A DNA stretch of 22,795 nucleotides, taken from positions 1 to 22,795 of the forward strand of contig DOIX01000144.1 in the NCBI GenBank assembly GCA_003511885.1. The letters run 5' to 3'. Below are positions 15,040 through 22,750 of the stretch, piece by piece. The translations under genes were made by a program, and so were the position numbers. This DNA is from Cyanobacteria bacterium UBA11153. Lineage in GTDB: Bacteria > Cyanobacteriota > Cyanobacteriia > Cyanobacteriales > Coleofasciculaceae. The notes below the pieces were generated by a model. The model was not told the DNA's origin. It worked only from the letters and a program-made list of their open reading frames with translations, and did not search any database. How positions within the stretch are numbered: the first letter of the stretch is position 1; the number at the start of each line of letters is the position of its first letter.

Positions 15040-15132
15040 TTGTTATTCGTTCTTTATTATTGGTTGTTTATTCAAAAAACGGGAAACAGGTAATTAGTAA
15101 TTGTTGCAGTTTATTCCCTACTCCCCATTCTC

Positions 15133-15160
15133 TACTCCCTACTCCCTACTCCCTACTCCC
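15133..15160. repeat. Heptamer tandem repeat (TACTCCC) covering a stop codon
   Basis: Four perfect copies of TACTCCC. The TAG stop and the last six codons (GVGSRE) of the minus-strand GT2 gene are inside the array. Confidence 0.9.
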
Positions 15161-16089
15161 ATCATACCTTGTAGTACGGAACTTAAATAACCGATTTGAC
15201 AGTAAGTATATGTTAAATTATCAAACCTTTTGGCTGGATCTGAGAAATATTTTAATGATTTATACAGTCCTCGGATCATCCGTTCCCCACCTCGTCTAAT
15301 TTGACCAATTCCTGTTCTTCCGGCACTTTTTTCTCTATAACATTCGCTCACACCTTGCCACCAACTTCGCCGTAAAAACCAATCTGGTTTCATTCGTTCC
15401 GGAGCGACATTATGTGCGGCTAATGCTTCGGGAATATAAGCCACTTGCCATCCTTTTTTCAGTGCTAATTCGGTCATATATAATTCTTCATTAGAAAGTA
15501 ATTTTTTACCCTTCCGTCCTAAATTTGGATCGAATCCACCAATACCAATTTTGTCTAAAAATGTTTGGTCTAAAAATGTACGTCGGATGGAATAGTTTAA
15601 TCCTCTAGGTGTTAGACCTGGATCTTTAATATATACCATTTTATCTCCCAAATCGTACAAGCCCAAACCCCCGGCTAATTCTGGAGAAATCCAGTTGGGA
15701 GGAGTGGCGTTATTGTGCCAAATTAGGGTAACTTTACCACCTGCTACAGCAAGTTTTTCGTTATTTTGATAAGCTGTTAATAATACTCTTAACCATTGGG
15801 GACTTGCTTCTGCATCATCGTCTAGATAGGCGAGAATGGGAGCAGTTGTTTCCTTTGCGCCCCGGTTACGCGCAACTGACAAGCCTAGTTCTTCTTCGTA
15901 AACGTATTTCAAGCGGGGGTGGGGGAGGCGTTGTTCGACAACTTCACGAGTGCGATCGCTCGACGCATTATCAACTACTATAATTTCAAAATCCGGACAA
16001 TCCTGTGCCAGCAAGCTATCAATGGCGGCTCCTAAATAATTATCCCGATTGTGAGTGCAGATAATGGCAGCGATTTGTGGTTGTGGCAT
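15139..16089 (-). CDS. Glycosyltransferase family 2
   Basis: A 316-residue GT-A enzyme. The N-terminus has AAIICTHNR (7-15), the nucleotide-binding VVDNASSDRT (38-47), and the metal-binding DDD (90-92) in YLDDDAEASP. ELGLSVARNRG (68-78) is the usual family-2 loop. Further down, GLNYSIRRTFLD and LLSNEELYMTELALKKGWQVAYIPEALAAHNV fit the acceptor side of membrane-associated GT2s. After about residue 240 there is a basic segment (LRRSWWQGVSECYREKSAGR) that may lie on the membrane, but no clear transmembrane helix. The sugar and acceptor are unknown. It is separated from the upstream GT2 by 161 bp and from the dehydratase by 99 bp, both spacers being filled with short repeats, so the four minus-strand genes could be one transcript with repeat-punctuated spacers. 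Confidence 0.9.
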   Translation of the reverse strand: MPQPQIAAIICTHNRDNYLGAAIDSLLAQDCPDFEIIVVDNASSDRTREVVEQRLPHPRLKYVYEEELGLSVARNRGAKETTAPILAYLDDDAEASPQWLRVLLTAYQNNEKLAVAGGKVTLIWHNNATPPNWISPELAGGLGLYDLGDKMVYIKDPGLTPRGLNYSIRRTFLDQTFLDKIGIGGFDPNLGRKGKKLLSNEELYMTELALKKGWQVAYIPEALAAHNVAPERMKPDWFLRRSWWQGVSECYREKSAGRTGIGQIRRGGERMIRGLYKSLKYFSDPAKRFDNLTYTYCQIGYLSSVLQGMMGVGSRE

Positions 16090-16146
16090 AAGTTTAGGGG
16101 GGAGAAAGGTGAGGGAAGTACTAACGGCTCAGTTATAACATATAAA

Positions 16147-16239
16147 TTAGTGATTTGTCATTAGTTATTTGTTATTAGTTGTTTGTTGTTGGTTGTTTGT
16201 TAAATTCATGATCAACAATAGCTAAGAACAAATCACTAA
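16147..16239. repeat. Inverted repeat with TTAGTTATTTG-like low-complexity core
   Basis: TTAGTGATTTGT (16147-16158) and ACAAATCACTAA (16228-16239) are a perfect 12-bp inverted pair. Between them is a GT/TTG-rich heptamer-like array (about 16161-16201). It fills most of the 161-bp spacer between two GT2 genes. Confidence 0.75.
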
Positions 16240-16250
16240 CAAATCTGAAC

Positions 16251-17246
16251 TCAATTGTTGTTTTTGGCTAGAAACTCAATCTCTCTTGCTTTGGCGGGCA
16301 GTTGCGCTTTTTGTTGTCCCACATCCCGCGCCCATGAGCCATATAAGTTAATTGGTGTACCCAATATATCCACAAAAGAGCCTTTACCTGCGATCGCGTT
16401 TACCGTTGTTATCGGCAATTCTTTGAGGAACCAACGACTCATTAAATATAGAGATTTTTTGGCATTTAATTTTGGTCGTAAGTCTACTCCATGGAGTTCG
16501 TGTAAATATTTATTAGAACGTCCATAACGTTGCCATTGACTGCGGAATTCCTGTAAATCAGCCCGGTGGCGGTGCTGAACAATTGCCGTTTCTGCAAAAT
16601 AGAGTTGCCAATCGGTTTCCCTCTGAATGCGCCAACAGATATCCGCATCTCCACCAGTTGTCATATAGGGACGAAATAAGCCAATTTCCTGGAAAACTTC
16701 TCGTCGAATTGCCAAATTAGCAGTTTGCCCGTAGGGACAAAAAGGATGAGCTAGGGTATCTTTTTGAGTTAAGGTACTCTGGCGTTCGGCATGTTTTTCT
16801 AGTAATGTTTTTCCTGGTAGAGCGGTAATTTCTCCCACGACTAAACCCACCTTGGGATTGATAAAAGGTTCAACTAAGAGATTCAACCATTGCGGTAGGG
16901 GGCGACAGTCGGCATCAGTAAATGCTAGAATGTCTGCGGTTGCAGCGTGAATGCCTTTATTGCGTGCGGCGTAGGAGCTTTGAATTTGGTTTTCTGTCAG
17001 GGAGTATAGCGCGATACCTTTGGCTTCCGCTTCAAGGGCTGCTTTTTGGAGAATTTCCGGAGTGCGATCGCAACTATGATTATCTACCAGTAAATATTCT
17101 ACCCGCTCCGCCGGGTAATTTTGCTCCATTAGGCAATGGATTAGGTCAGGTAGATCGTTTTCCCCATTATAAATAGGCACAATTACTGAAACTTTTGGTA
17201 CAGTTGTTTGGTTATTTGAGTTATTGGTTATTCGTTGAATATTCAT
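16251..17246 (-). CDS. Glycosyltransferase family 2
   Basis: A 331-residue GT-A enzyme. After an Asn-rich start (MNIQRITNNSNNQTT) come VSVIVPIYNGEN (19-30), LLVDNHSCDRT (52-62) and the metal-binding DAD (111-113) in FTDADCRPLPQW. TANLAIRREVFQEIGLF and GGDADICWRIQRETDWQLYF follow the usual GT2 acceptor-side pattern, and IVQHRHRADLQEFRSQWQRYGRSNKYL resembles rhamnosyl or mycofactocin-type family-2 enzymes. No clear transmembrane segment is present. Substrates are unknown. It is the first gene of the minus-strand arm, transcribed away from the gene at 17726, with a 479-bp divergent spacer between them. The N-terminal 15 residues are encoded by GGTTATTxGTTG-like repeat DNA similar to that at 16161-16201 and are probably dispensable. 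Confidence 0.9.
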   Translation of the reverse strand: MNIQRITNNSNNQTTVPKVSVIVPIYNGENDLPDLIHCLMEQNYPAERVEYLLVDNHSCDRTPEILQKAALEAEAKGIALYSLTENQIQSSYAARNKGIHAATADILAFTDADCRPLPQWLNLLVEPFINPKVGLVVGEITALPGKTLLEKHAERQSTLTQKDTLAHPFCPYGQTANLAIRREVFQEIGLFRPYMTTGGDADICWRIQRETDWQLYFAETAIVQHRHRADLQEFRSQWQRYGRSNKYLHELHGVDLRPKLNAKKSLYLMSRWFLKELPITTVNAIAGKGSFVDILGTPINLYGSWARDVGQQKAQLPAKAREIEFLAKNNN

Positions 17247-17725
17247 ATTCTTAATTAGTTAGATCGTCTCCGGATAATTGCCGATTTTCAATTGACACTC
17301 CCCGGTATGTTATCCTAGCCTTTTTGTTTCGGAGTTTCCCCGATCGCATTCTGCCGCAGTCAAGGGCAGACAAGGGTTAGGAATCAATCCGATCGAAAAA
17401 CATGTGCCACCATTTTAACCTAACCTATTTAGATCCGATCCTGCTAGTGACATTTCAAAAATCCTGAGTTATAGTGGAAATGACATGAATTCTCAATGGG
17501 TGTGTCATAGTCTGAATGTTCCCCTCAATGTTTATCTCTGTACTCGCATAAGTGGGAAACTATCAGATTTATAGATTTTATCTGTGAGATGGAATTGGCG
17601 AGATTTAATTATCTGGACAACGATCGATCTACATAGATAATCTCTGTCAAGATTTTTCATAACTTCAGGACTGTTCTAGATTGAAATTGGTTATTTATAT
17701 CTCGTTCAATTAAGGAGTTTGATTA
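17247..17725. other. Divergent promoter region of the glycan locus
   Basis: The spacer between the divergent arms carries a strong candidate promoter for the plus arm at 17447-17475. Downstream of it is a leader of about 240 nt with an inverted repeat ATTATCT/AGATAAT (17608-17614, 17635-17641) around CGATCGATC. A CAGAT/ATCTG pair lies around 17564-17584. The plus-arm gene at 17726 has an excellent ribosome binding site (AAGGAG, 8 nt spacing). I could not assign the minus-arm promoter. Confidence 0.5.
17447..17475 (+). promoter_or_regulatory. Sigma70-type promoter candidate for the plus arm
   Basis: GTGACA (17447-17452) and TATAGT (17470-17475), each matching 5 of 6 consensus positions, are separated by exactly 17 bp. 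Transcription would start near 17482, leaving a leader of about 240 nt before the ATG at 17726. Confidence 0.6.
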
Positions 17726-18745
17726 ATGCCTTTTCGTGGAATTTATACCCTGGCAAATGATGTAGTCTACGACCAATTAGTAGCTTTGCTCAACAGTATT
17801 GAAGTCAATGTTAGCCCAGATATTCCGGTTTGTGTAATTCCTTATAATGACAAACTCGATAAAGTTAACCAGGAAATTGCTATCAGACCCAATGTTACAC
17901 TTTTTGATAACTGGGAATCCCTGGAAAAATGGGATGAGTTTGTGAATCAGGTATGGGAAGCCCATCCTAGAGCTAGTGAATCCAGTTTATCTCGCCCTGG
18001 CTGGTACAAAGGGTATGTTCATCGCAAGTTTGCAGCTTTTCATGGTGACTTTGAAACCTTTGTGTTTTATGATGCTGACAGTTTAGCTATGAAACCAATT
18101 GATGATATATTCGAGAAAATCAAAGATTACGATTTTGTCTTTAATGATTGGGAACATGCCAAACCAAGAGAAGTAACGCAAGTCGATTTATCCAAAATTG
18201 AACAAGCTACTAATCTCACCGAAGCTGACATCAGACGAAAGCTACATTGCGACAGTTTCATCGGCTCGAAAAAGGGAATTTTTAACTCTGAAGTTTTAGG
18301 AATGTTAAAAGAGCGATTGATTCAGGGAAAAGAAGTAGAATGGGTACGTCCAACTGCTTGGTGGTCTAGTTCAGCTTTATTTACCTATCTGACTTTTCCC
18401 CTAAATCGACCGATATTTAATTTTACCCTCAGTCCTAATGGGCAAGATAGAACAGGCAATTGTGCTGATGCGGATCCATTTGTCAATATTGATAACGTTC
18501 TTTATAATGAGGAGGGATTAAAACCCATTCATCGGATTCACTACATGAACTATCCTGCCATTGATTTTACCCGCTTATGCCAGGGAGAAGATGTTAATAT
18601 CCGTTACCAAGATATTTTCCTCCATTACCGATTTCTTAAAGAACCAAATCTGAAACCGATGGAGTTGAAAAAGCCGACAACTTTAACACAAATGAATCGA
18701 AAATTCCAGAAAGCAGTTGCTAAAATCAAAAGAACTATCTCTTAG
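17726..18745 (+). CDS. GT-A-like cyanobacterial family protein, paralogue 1 (Npun_R2821/R2823-like)
   Basis: A 339-residue protein that I believe belongs to the cyanobacterial family named after Npun_R2821/Npun_R2823; this is recall, not a search. It opens GIYTLANDVVYDQLVALLNS, and VFYDADSLAMKPIDDIFE (113-130) contains a DxD-type DAD (116-118) like the metal site of GT-A/GT8 glycosyltransferases. DFVFNDWEH, KLHCDSFIGSKKGIF and the highly conserved CADADPFVNIDNVLYNEEGL (from Cys246) follow, then HRIHYMNYP and FLHYRFL. A sugar transferase role is suggested by the DxD, the GT8-like order and the neighbours, but the reaction is unknown. It has no signal peptide or membrane segment. AAGGAG 8 nt upstream fixes the start. 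The gene at 19100 is a close paralogue, about 60% identical by eye. Its C-terminal 30 residues are basic and less conserved. Confidence 0.75.
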   Translation: MPFRGIYTLANDVVYDQLVALLNSIEVNVSPDIPVCVIPYNDKLDKVNQEIAIRPNVTLFDNWESLEKWDEFVNQVWEAHPRASESSLSRPGWYKGYVHRKFAAFHGDFETFVFYDADSLAMKPIDDIFEKIKDYDFVFNDWEHAKPREVTQVDLSKIEQATNLTEADIRRKLHCDSFIGSKKGIFNSEVLGMLKERLIQGKEVEWVRPTAWWSSSALFTYLTFPLNRPIFNFTLSPNGQDRTGNCADADPFVNIDNVLYNEEGLKPIHRIHYMNYPAIDFTRLCQGEDVNIRYQDIFLHYRFLKEPNLKPMELKKPTTLTQMNRKFQKAVAKIKRTIS

Positions 18746-19099
18746 CAAAATGAATTAGAAGTAATCGGACAAAATTAAAGTCTCTCGTGAAGAGAAGGGA
18801 AGGGGCAACAGGGAACAGATAGATTGAGCATCTTTACAATCCTTAACTTGGTTGCCAAAACTTATGTCTGGGTATACTTTACACAGGGATCTTGCCTATC
18901 GTGCTCAATAAGTAGTCTACTTTTGCACAATTGGAACGTCCCGCGTAAATTCAGTCTTTCGTACCATCTAGAAGCTATTTTTAATGGTTAATATGCCCGG
19001 TTTATCGTTGCCATCAAAGCCAGACTATTCCATCCTGTATCTTTAGAGATAACCTAATATTTGTGCCGAACATTTTTACATACTGGAGGATTATTTACA
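18746..19099. other. Spacer between tandem paralogues
   Basis: This 354-bp spacer contains no gene. TATACT at 18873-18878 (with TTGCCA at 18852-18857, only 15 bp apart) is a weak promoter candidate. A GGAGGA ribosome binding site at 19085-19090 precedes the next gene by 9 nt. I see no clear terminator. Confidence 0.4.
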
Positions 19100-20134
19100 A
19101 TGCCTTCCTTTGGAATTTATACTCTAGCTAATGATGTTGTTTTTGACCAATTAGTAGCTTTAATAAATAGCATTGAGGTCAATGTCAGCCCAGATATACC
19201 TGTTTGTATTATTCCTTACGACGATCGCCTAGACAAAGTAAAACAGGAAATCGCTTCTAGACCTAATGTTACAATATTTGATAATTGGGAATCAATTCAG
19301 CGCTGGGAAGATTTTGCGCAAGAAGTTTGGGTTACCAAGGCCAAATTCACTAAGAATAAATTATCTAATTCTCGGTGGTATGGCGGACATTTACAAAGAA
19401 AATTTGTAGCGTTTGATGGTATATTTGATAAATTTGTATTTTATGATGCTGATAGTTTAGCGATGAAGCCAATAGATGATATCTTTGAAAAGTTAAAAAC
19501 TTATGATTTTGTCTTTGATGATTGGGAACATAAGAAACCAAATCCTGTTGCTGCTTTAAATATATCGGTTATTGAAAAATCTGGTCTTTTCCAAGAAGCC
19601 GATATTCGTCCCAAACTTCACTGCGGTAGCTTTTGGGGTTCTAAGCAAGGCTTTTTCGATCCCAATGAACTTTTGAGATTGAGGGAGCTTTTGATTGACA
19701 AAGGCGAAGTCAAATGGATTAATGGTAATGGTTGGTGGGATGATTCGTTTTTATTCAATTACATGACTCTGCGGATCGATGCCTCCTTGTTTAACTTTAC
19801 CCTAAGTTCTAATCCTCAAGAACGAACTGGTAATTGTGCTGATGCGGATCCATTTGTCAATATTGATAATGTTCTCTACAACGAGGAGGGATTAAAACCA
19901 ATTCACCGCCTTCATTACATGAACTATTCATCTAAAGATTTTGCGCGGCTATGTCAGGGAGAGGATGTGAATATTCGTTACAAAGATATTTTTTTGTACT
20001 ATCGCTTTCTCAAGCAACCCGACAAAATACCGACAGAGTTAAAACCGCAAAGTTGGCTGGATACAAGTCAAAGGCAAATTCAAAGTATGGGGCAAAAATT
20101 GAAAATTGGTTTAAATCGGAAATTTAAGAAATAA
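19100..20134 (+). CDS. GT-A-like cyanobacterial family protein, paralogue 2 (Npun_R2821/R2823-like)
   Basis: A 344-residue paralogue of the product at 17726. The frame opens at GTG 19061, but ATG 19100 (MPSFGIYTLANDVVF) is preferred because it matches the paralogue start and has GGAGGA 9 nt upstream. The shared motifs are DxD in YDADSLAMKPIDD, FDDWEH, LHCGSFWGSKQGFF, WWDDSFLF and, from Cys246, CADADPFVNIDNVLYNEEGL. The central acceptor-facing segment (residues about 75-100) differs most from paralogue 1 (VTKAKFTKNKLSNSRWYGGH versus EAHPRASESSLSRPGWYKGY), so the two may use different acceptors; this is inference. The variable C-terminal tail (KPQSWLDTSQRQIQSMGQK) also differs. The stretch encoding NCADADPFVNIDN is identical at DNA level in both genes. 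Function beyond a likely transferase is unknown. Confidence 0.75.
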   Translation: MPSFGIYTLANDVVFDQLVALINSIEVNVSPDIPVCIIPYDDRLDKVKQEIASRPNVTIFDNWESIQRWEDFAQEVWVTKAKFTKNKLSNSRWYGGHLQRKFVAFDGIFDKFVFYDADSLAMKPIDDIFEKLKTYDFVFDDWEHKKPNPVAALNISVIEKSGLFQEADIRPKLHCGSFWGSKQGFFDPNELLRLRELLIDKGEVKWINGNGWWDDSFLFNYMTLRIDASLFNFTLSSNPQERTGNCADADPFVNIDNVLYNEEGLKPIHRLHYMNYSSKDFARLCQGEDVNIRYKDIFLYYRFLKQPDKIPTELKPQSWLDTSQRQIQSMGQKLKIGLNRKFKK

Positions 20135-20206
20135 TTATCTTCATATATCCAAGCTAGCATAAAATATTATTCAAGAGTAGTTAAATTTGTTGAATTTGCT
20201 AAATCC

Positions 20207-21196
20207 ATGCCTAAAGTTACCGTTTGTATCCCTACTTATAATCGCGCCAGTTTCCTGAAGTATTCTGTTCAAAGTGTTCTCAATCAGACTTATCAGGATT
20301 TTGAGTTGATTATCTGCGATGATGGTTCTACTGATAACACGTCAGAATTAGTAAGTCAATGGCAGGATGCCCGGATTCACTATATTCGCCAGCCAAAAAA
20401 CATGGGAAGAAGTAAAAATATGCGTTCCGGCTTTGATGCCGCCACTGGGGAATATTTTGTTAAATTCGATGACGATGATGCCATCTCTCCGGAATTTTTA
20501 GCTAAAACCGTGGCGGTATTAGATAATGAACCTACAGTAGATTTTGTTTGTACCAATCACTGGATTATCAATCAAAATGGGGAGCGGATGGAGTCGGCTA
20601 CTCTAGAGAATGCGGCTAAATGGGGCAAAGACAAGCTCAAGGAAGGTAAAATTCCCGATTTAATCCTCCAAACCTTCCAACACCAAAGCTTACAGGTAGG
20701 CTCAACCCTGTTTCGTCGCGCCTCTTTAGCGGAGGTGGATTACATGCGCCCAGAGGCAGACGGATGTGAGGATTATGATTTATTGGTAAGATTAGCGATC
20801 GCAAATAAATCAGGTTATTTTCTGCCAGAGTATCTTATGGAGTATCGCTTCCACGGCGGACAAACTAGTTTAAAGCAAAATCTACACTTTCTCAAGGCTA
20901 AGGTTTTCTGTATCGACAGTTACCAGTTTCCCTCTCCAGATTTGGAAAATCGGCGAATTCGCAAATTAGCCTGGACAAAAGAATGCTTAGGCTTAAGACT
21001 AATTGAAAATGGTGATACTCTGGAAGGAAGGCAAATATTAGCCCAATCTTCTCAAGTATTGGGTAAGTCTAACAAAGTGAAAATAGCTTTGATTATGTCT
21101 TATTTCCCCACCAGTCTACGTCAGTTAATGTTACAGATTTTCCGTCAGTTACGCCCTAAAGACTATACTGAGCAAGTACGACAAGGTACAAATTAG
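20207..21196 (+). CDS. Glycosyltransferase family 2
   Basis: A 329-residue GT-A enzyme. VTVCIPTYNRASFL (4-17), IICDDGSTDNT (35-45) and the metal-binding FDDDDA (87-92) are the family-2 motifs; NMGRSKNMRSGFDAATGEY precedes the latter. SLQVGSTLFRRASL and GCEDYDLLVRLAIANKSGYFLPEYLMEYRFHGGQTS are the acceptor-side and ED-type base regions of GT2s. No membrane helix is seen. The sugar and acceptor cannot be read from sequence. It lies 72 bp after paralogue 2 in the same orientation and is probably co-transcribed. The ribosome binding site is weak (AATTTGCTAAATCC). The C-terminal 60 residues (IALIMSYFPTSLRQLMLQIFRQL) are hydrophobic and basic and may contact the membrane. Confidence 0.9.
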   Translation: MPKVTVCIPTYNRASFLKYSVQSVLNQTYQDFELIICDDGSTDNTSELVSQWQDARIHYIRQPKNMGRSKNMRSGFDAATGEYFVKFDDDDAISPEFLAKTVAVLDNEPTVDFVCTNHWIINQNGERMESATLENAAKWGKDKLKEGKIPDLILQTFQHQSLQVGSTLFRRASLAEVDYMRPEADGCEDYDLLVRLAIANKSGYFLPEYLMEYRFHGGQTSLKQNLHFLKAKVFCIDSYQFPSPDLENRRIRKLAWTKECLGLRLIENGDTLEGRQILAQSSQVLGKSNKVKIALIMSYFPTSLRQLMLQIFRQLRPKDYTEQVRQGTN

Positions 21197-21199
21197 CCA

Positions 21200-21220
21200 G
21201 TTGACAGTTGACAATTGACA
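21200..21220. repeat. TTGACA-type heptamer repeat
   Basis: GTTGACA, GTTGACA and ATTGACA in tandem. A related array in the opposite orientation (AATGTCA units) begins at 22749, right after the last gene. Confidence 0.8.
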
Positions 21221-21273
21221 CTTATGTGAGGGTAATCAAATAGCTCTTACCTGGAGAATAGTCATCACTATCC

Positions 21274-21288
21274 AATAGACATCTCCAA
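21274..21288 (-). repeat. Solitary TAGACATCTCC-type inverted-repeat end
   Basis: AATAGACATCTCCAA matches the minus-strand reading of the right ends of the elements at 228-298 and 5527-5691 exactly (11-bp core plus flanks), but no partner end lies within several hundred bases. Confidence 0.55.
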
Positions 21289-21525
21289 TATGAGTAGCGT
21301 TGCTGCGTAAGTCCCGATCTTATCACCGCCTCTACCATGAATATTCTCTCTATATAAAATATTTTCTTATTATTATTTTCATAAAAAATATTAATCTCAT
21401 CATCCTCTAACAGTAACCTTTTCTATATGCTAGAATTTTATGAAGTTCTAGCTTTACGCTCTCATCTATTCACAATCAACAAATTGAAGTATTTTTGTCT
21501 GTTATTCTCCAGGCAAAGAGAATTT

Positions 21526-21610
21526 GTTGATACAGAAATCATCTACTGTAATATCAACTGATACAAACATCTGGTTTGGGTAAATATTTAATCAGTCTTC
21601 CTAGAAGACT
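21526..21610 (+). promoter_or_regulatory. Candidate promoter with operator-like palindromes upstream of the GT4 gene
   Basis: TTGATA (21527-21532) and TAATAT (21549-21554), 16 bp apart, could be a promoter. They lie inside a perfect inverted repeat GTTGATA/TATCAAC (21526-21532, 21552-21558). A second palindrome, AGTCTTC-CTA-GAAGACT, sits at 21594-21610. The arrangement would suit a repressor or a leader hairpin, but none is proven. Confidence 0.35.
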
Positions 21611-21694
21611 TCAGATTAACGGGTACATCTATCATCGAATTCTACCATAAATTAATCTGCAAACCTTAGATAACCTCAAAGAATTTATTTCACC

Positions 21695-22750
21695 ATGAGA
21701 CGAATTAATATTATCGCCACAGATAGTAAATCTGGGTTAGCTCGCGATGTCACAATTCTGTCTAGCATTCTCAGAAAAGCAGGTTTTTCCGTCACGTTTT
21801 ATATTCTAGGAAAACAGACATTAAGCCATCAAATCCAGCGAGTGACAAGCAAAATTAATCGATGTGCTAGCTATACCTTGAGAAATAAGCCTCCCTACGA
21901 TATTAATTTATTTCTGGAGTATGTACAACCTTCTTTGTTTTCTTATGCCCGTGTCAACTGTTTGATTCCTAATCAGGAATGGTTTCGAGAGTCTTGGTGT
22001 GCCCATTTAGAAGAGTTTGATTACATCCTTTGCAAAACGCCATTAGCTCAAAATATTTTCAGTAAATTGGGATGCAAAACAGAGTTTATTAGTTTTACCA
22101 GCCTTGACTGCTTCAACGATAAATATCCAAAAGATTACAATTCTTTCATTCATCTAGCAAGTAGTTGGCAGAAAGGAACAAAAACAATTATGGAATTATG
22201 GAATCGTCATCCAGAATGGCCTAAATTGATAATCAAACAGAAGAGAAATTCTCTTTGGGAAATTTCCCAGAGCAATTCGGAAACTACGATAGCTTCTCTA
22301 CGAGAGGCTGCACCAACGCTCGCCGGAGGCATCGCAAATCCTCACACTCCCAACATTCACTACATTACCAAATATCTCGACGATCGAGTTCTCCAGGAAT
22401 ATCAGAACTCTCATGGCATTCACTTGTGTCCCTCCGAAGCCGAAGGCTTCGGTCATTATATCGTAGAAGCCATGAGCTGTAAATCCCTCACCCTCACTAC
22501 CAATGCGCCGCCAATGAATCAAATCATCAATCCTAATCGAGGTATTTTAGTAGATTATCACCAGACTAAAACTCAGCGTTTGGGTACTAACTATTATGTC
22601 AATCCATCATCTCTAGAAGAGAAGATTAATGAAATTTTAGGAATGGATTATTACACTAAAAAGCAATTAGGCGAAAATGCCAGAGACTGGTATCAAGATA
22701 ACGATCGTTTTTTCCGACATAAATTGATTGAGGTAATATCTAATATCTAA
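21695..22750 (+). CDS. Glycosyltransferase family 4-like protein (GT-B fold)
   Basis: A 351-residue GT-B protein. The N-terminal domain starts MRRINIIATDSKSGLARDV, and the middle (FIHLASSWQKGTKTIMELW) is where GT4 enzymes change to the donor domain. HLCPSEAEGFGHYIVEAMSC (244-262) carries the donor-binding E-x7-E pair Glu250 and Glu258. No membrane segment is visible; it should be cytoplasmic. Donor and acceptor are unknown. The segment SLREAAPTLAGGIANPHTP (about 201-219) is encoded by DNA resembling the CTACGAGAGGCTGC interspersed repeat of cyanobacteria, suggesting an in-frame repeat insertion within a loop. Codons for PSEAEGFG contain a perfect CCGAAGCC/GGCTTCGG palindrome with a 3-nt loop. 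The leader is long and has two palindromes. No good ribosome binding site is seen before the ATG (ATTTATTTCACC). Confidence 0.85.
   Translation: MRRINIIATDSKSGLARDVTILSSILRKAGFSVTFYILGKQTLSHQIQRVTSKINRCASYTLRNKPPYDINLFLEYVQPSLFSYARVNCLIPNQEWFRESWCAHLEEFDYILCKTPLAQNIFSKLGCKTEFISFTSLDCFNDKYPKDYNSFIHLASSWQKGTKTIMELWNRHPEWPKLIIKQKRNSLWEISQSNSETTIASLREAAPTLAGGIANPHTPNIHYITKYLDDRVLQEYQNSHGIHLCPSEAEGFGHYIVEAMSCKSLTLTTNAPPMNQIINPNRGILVDYHQTKTQRLGTNYYVNPSSLEEKINEILGMDYYTKKQLGENARDWYQDNDRFFRHKLIEVISNI

Larger units (their letters stand above)
21197..21694. other. Repeat-rich spacer before the last GT4 gene
   Basis: The 498-bp spacer holds a TTGACA heptamer repeat (21200-21220), a single TAGACATCTCC end (21274-21288), an A/T-only stem (21358-21365 with 21385-21392), a candidate promoter with operator-like palindromes (21526-21610), and no gene. 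Confidence 0.5.

Noticed and set aside
17292..17303. TTGACACTCCCC resembles the reverse of the IS605-type GGGGAGTGTCAA end
   Set aside because: No C-rich partner arm or tnpB remnant is next to it; the short match may be chance. It also is not a usable promoter, because no -10 lies 16-18 bp from TTGACA.
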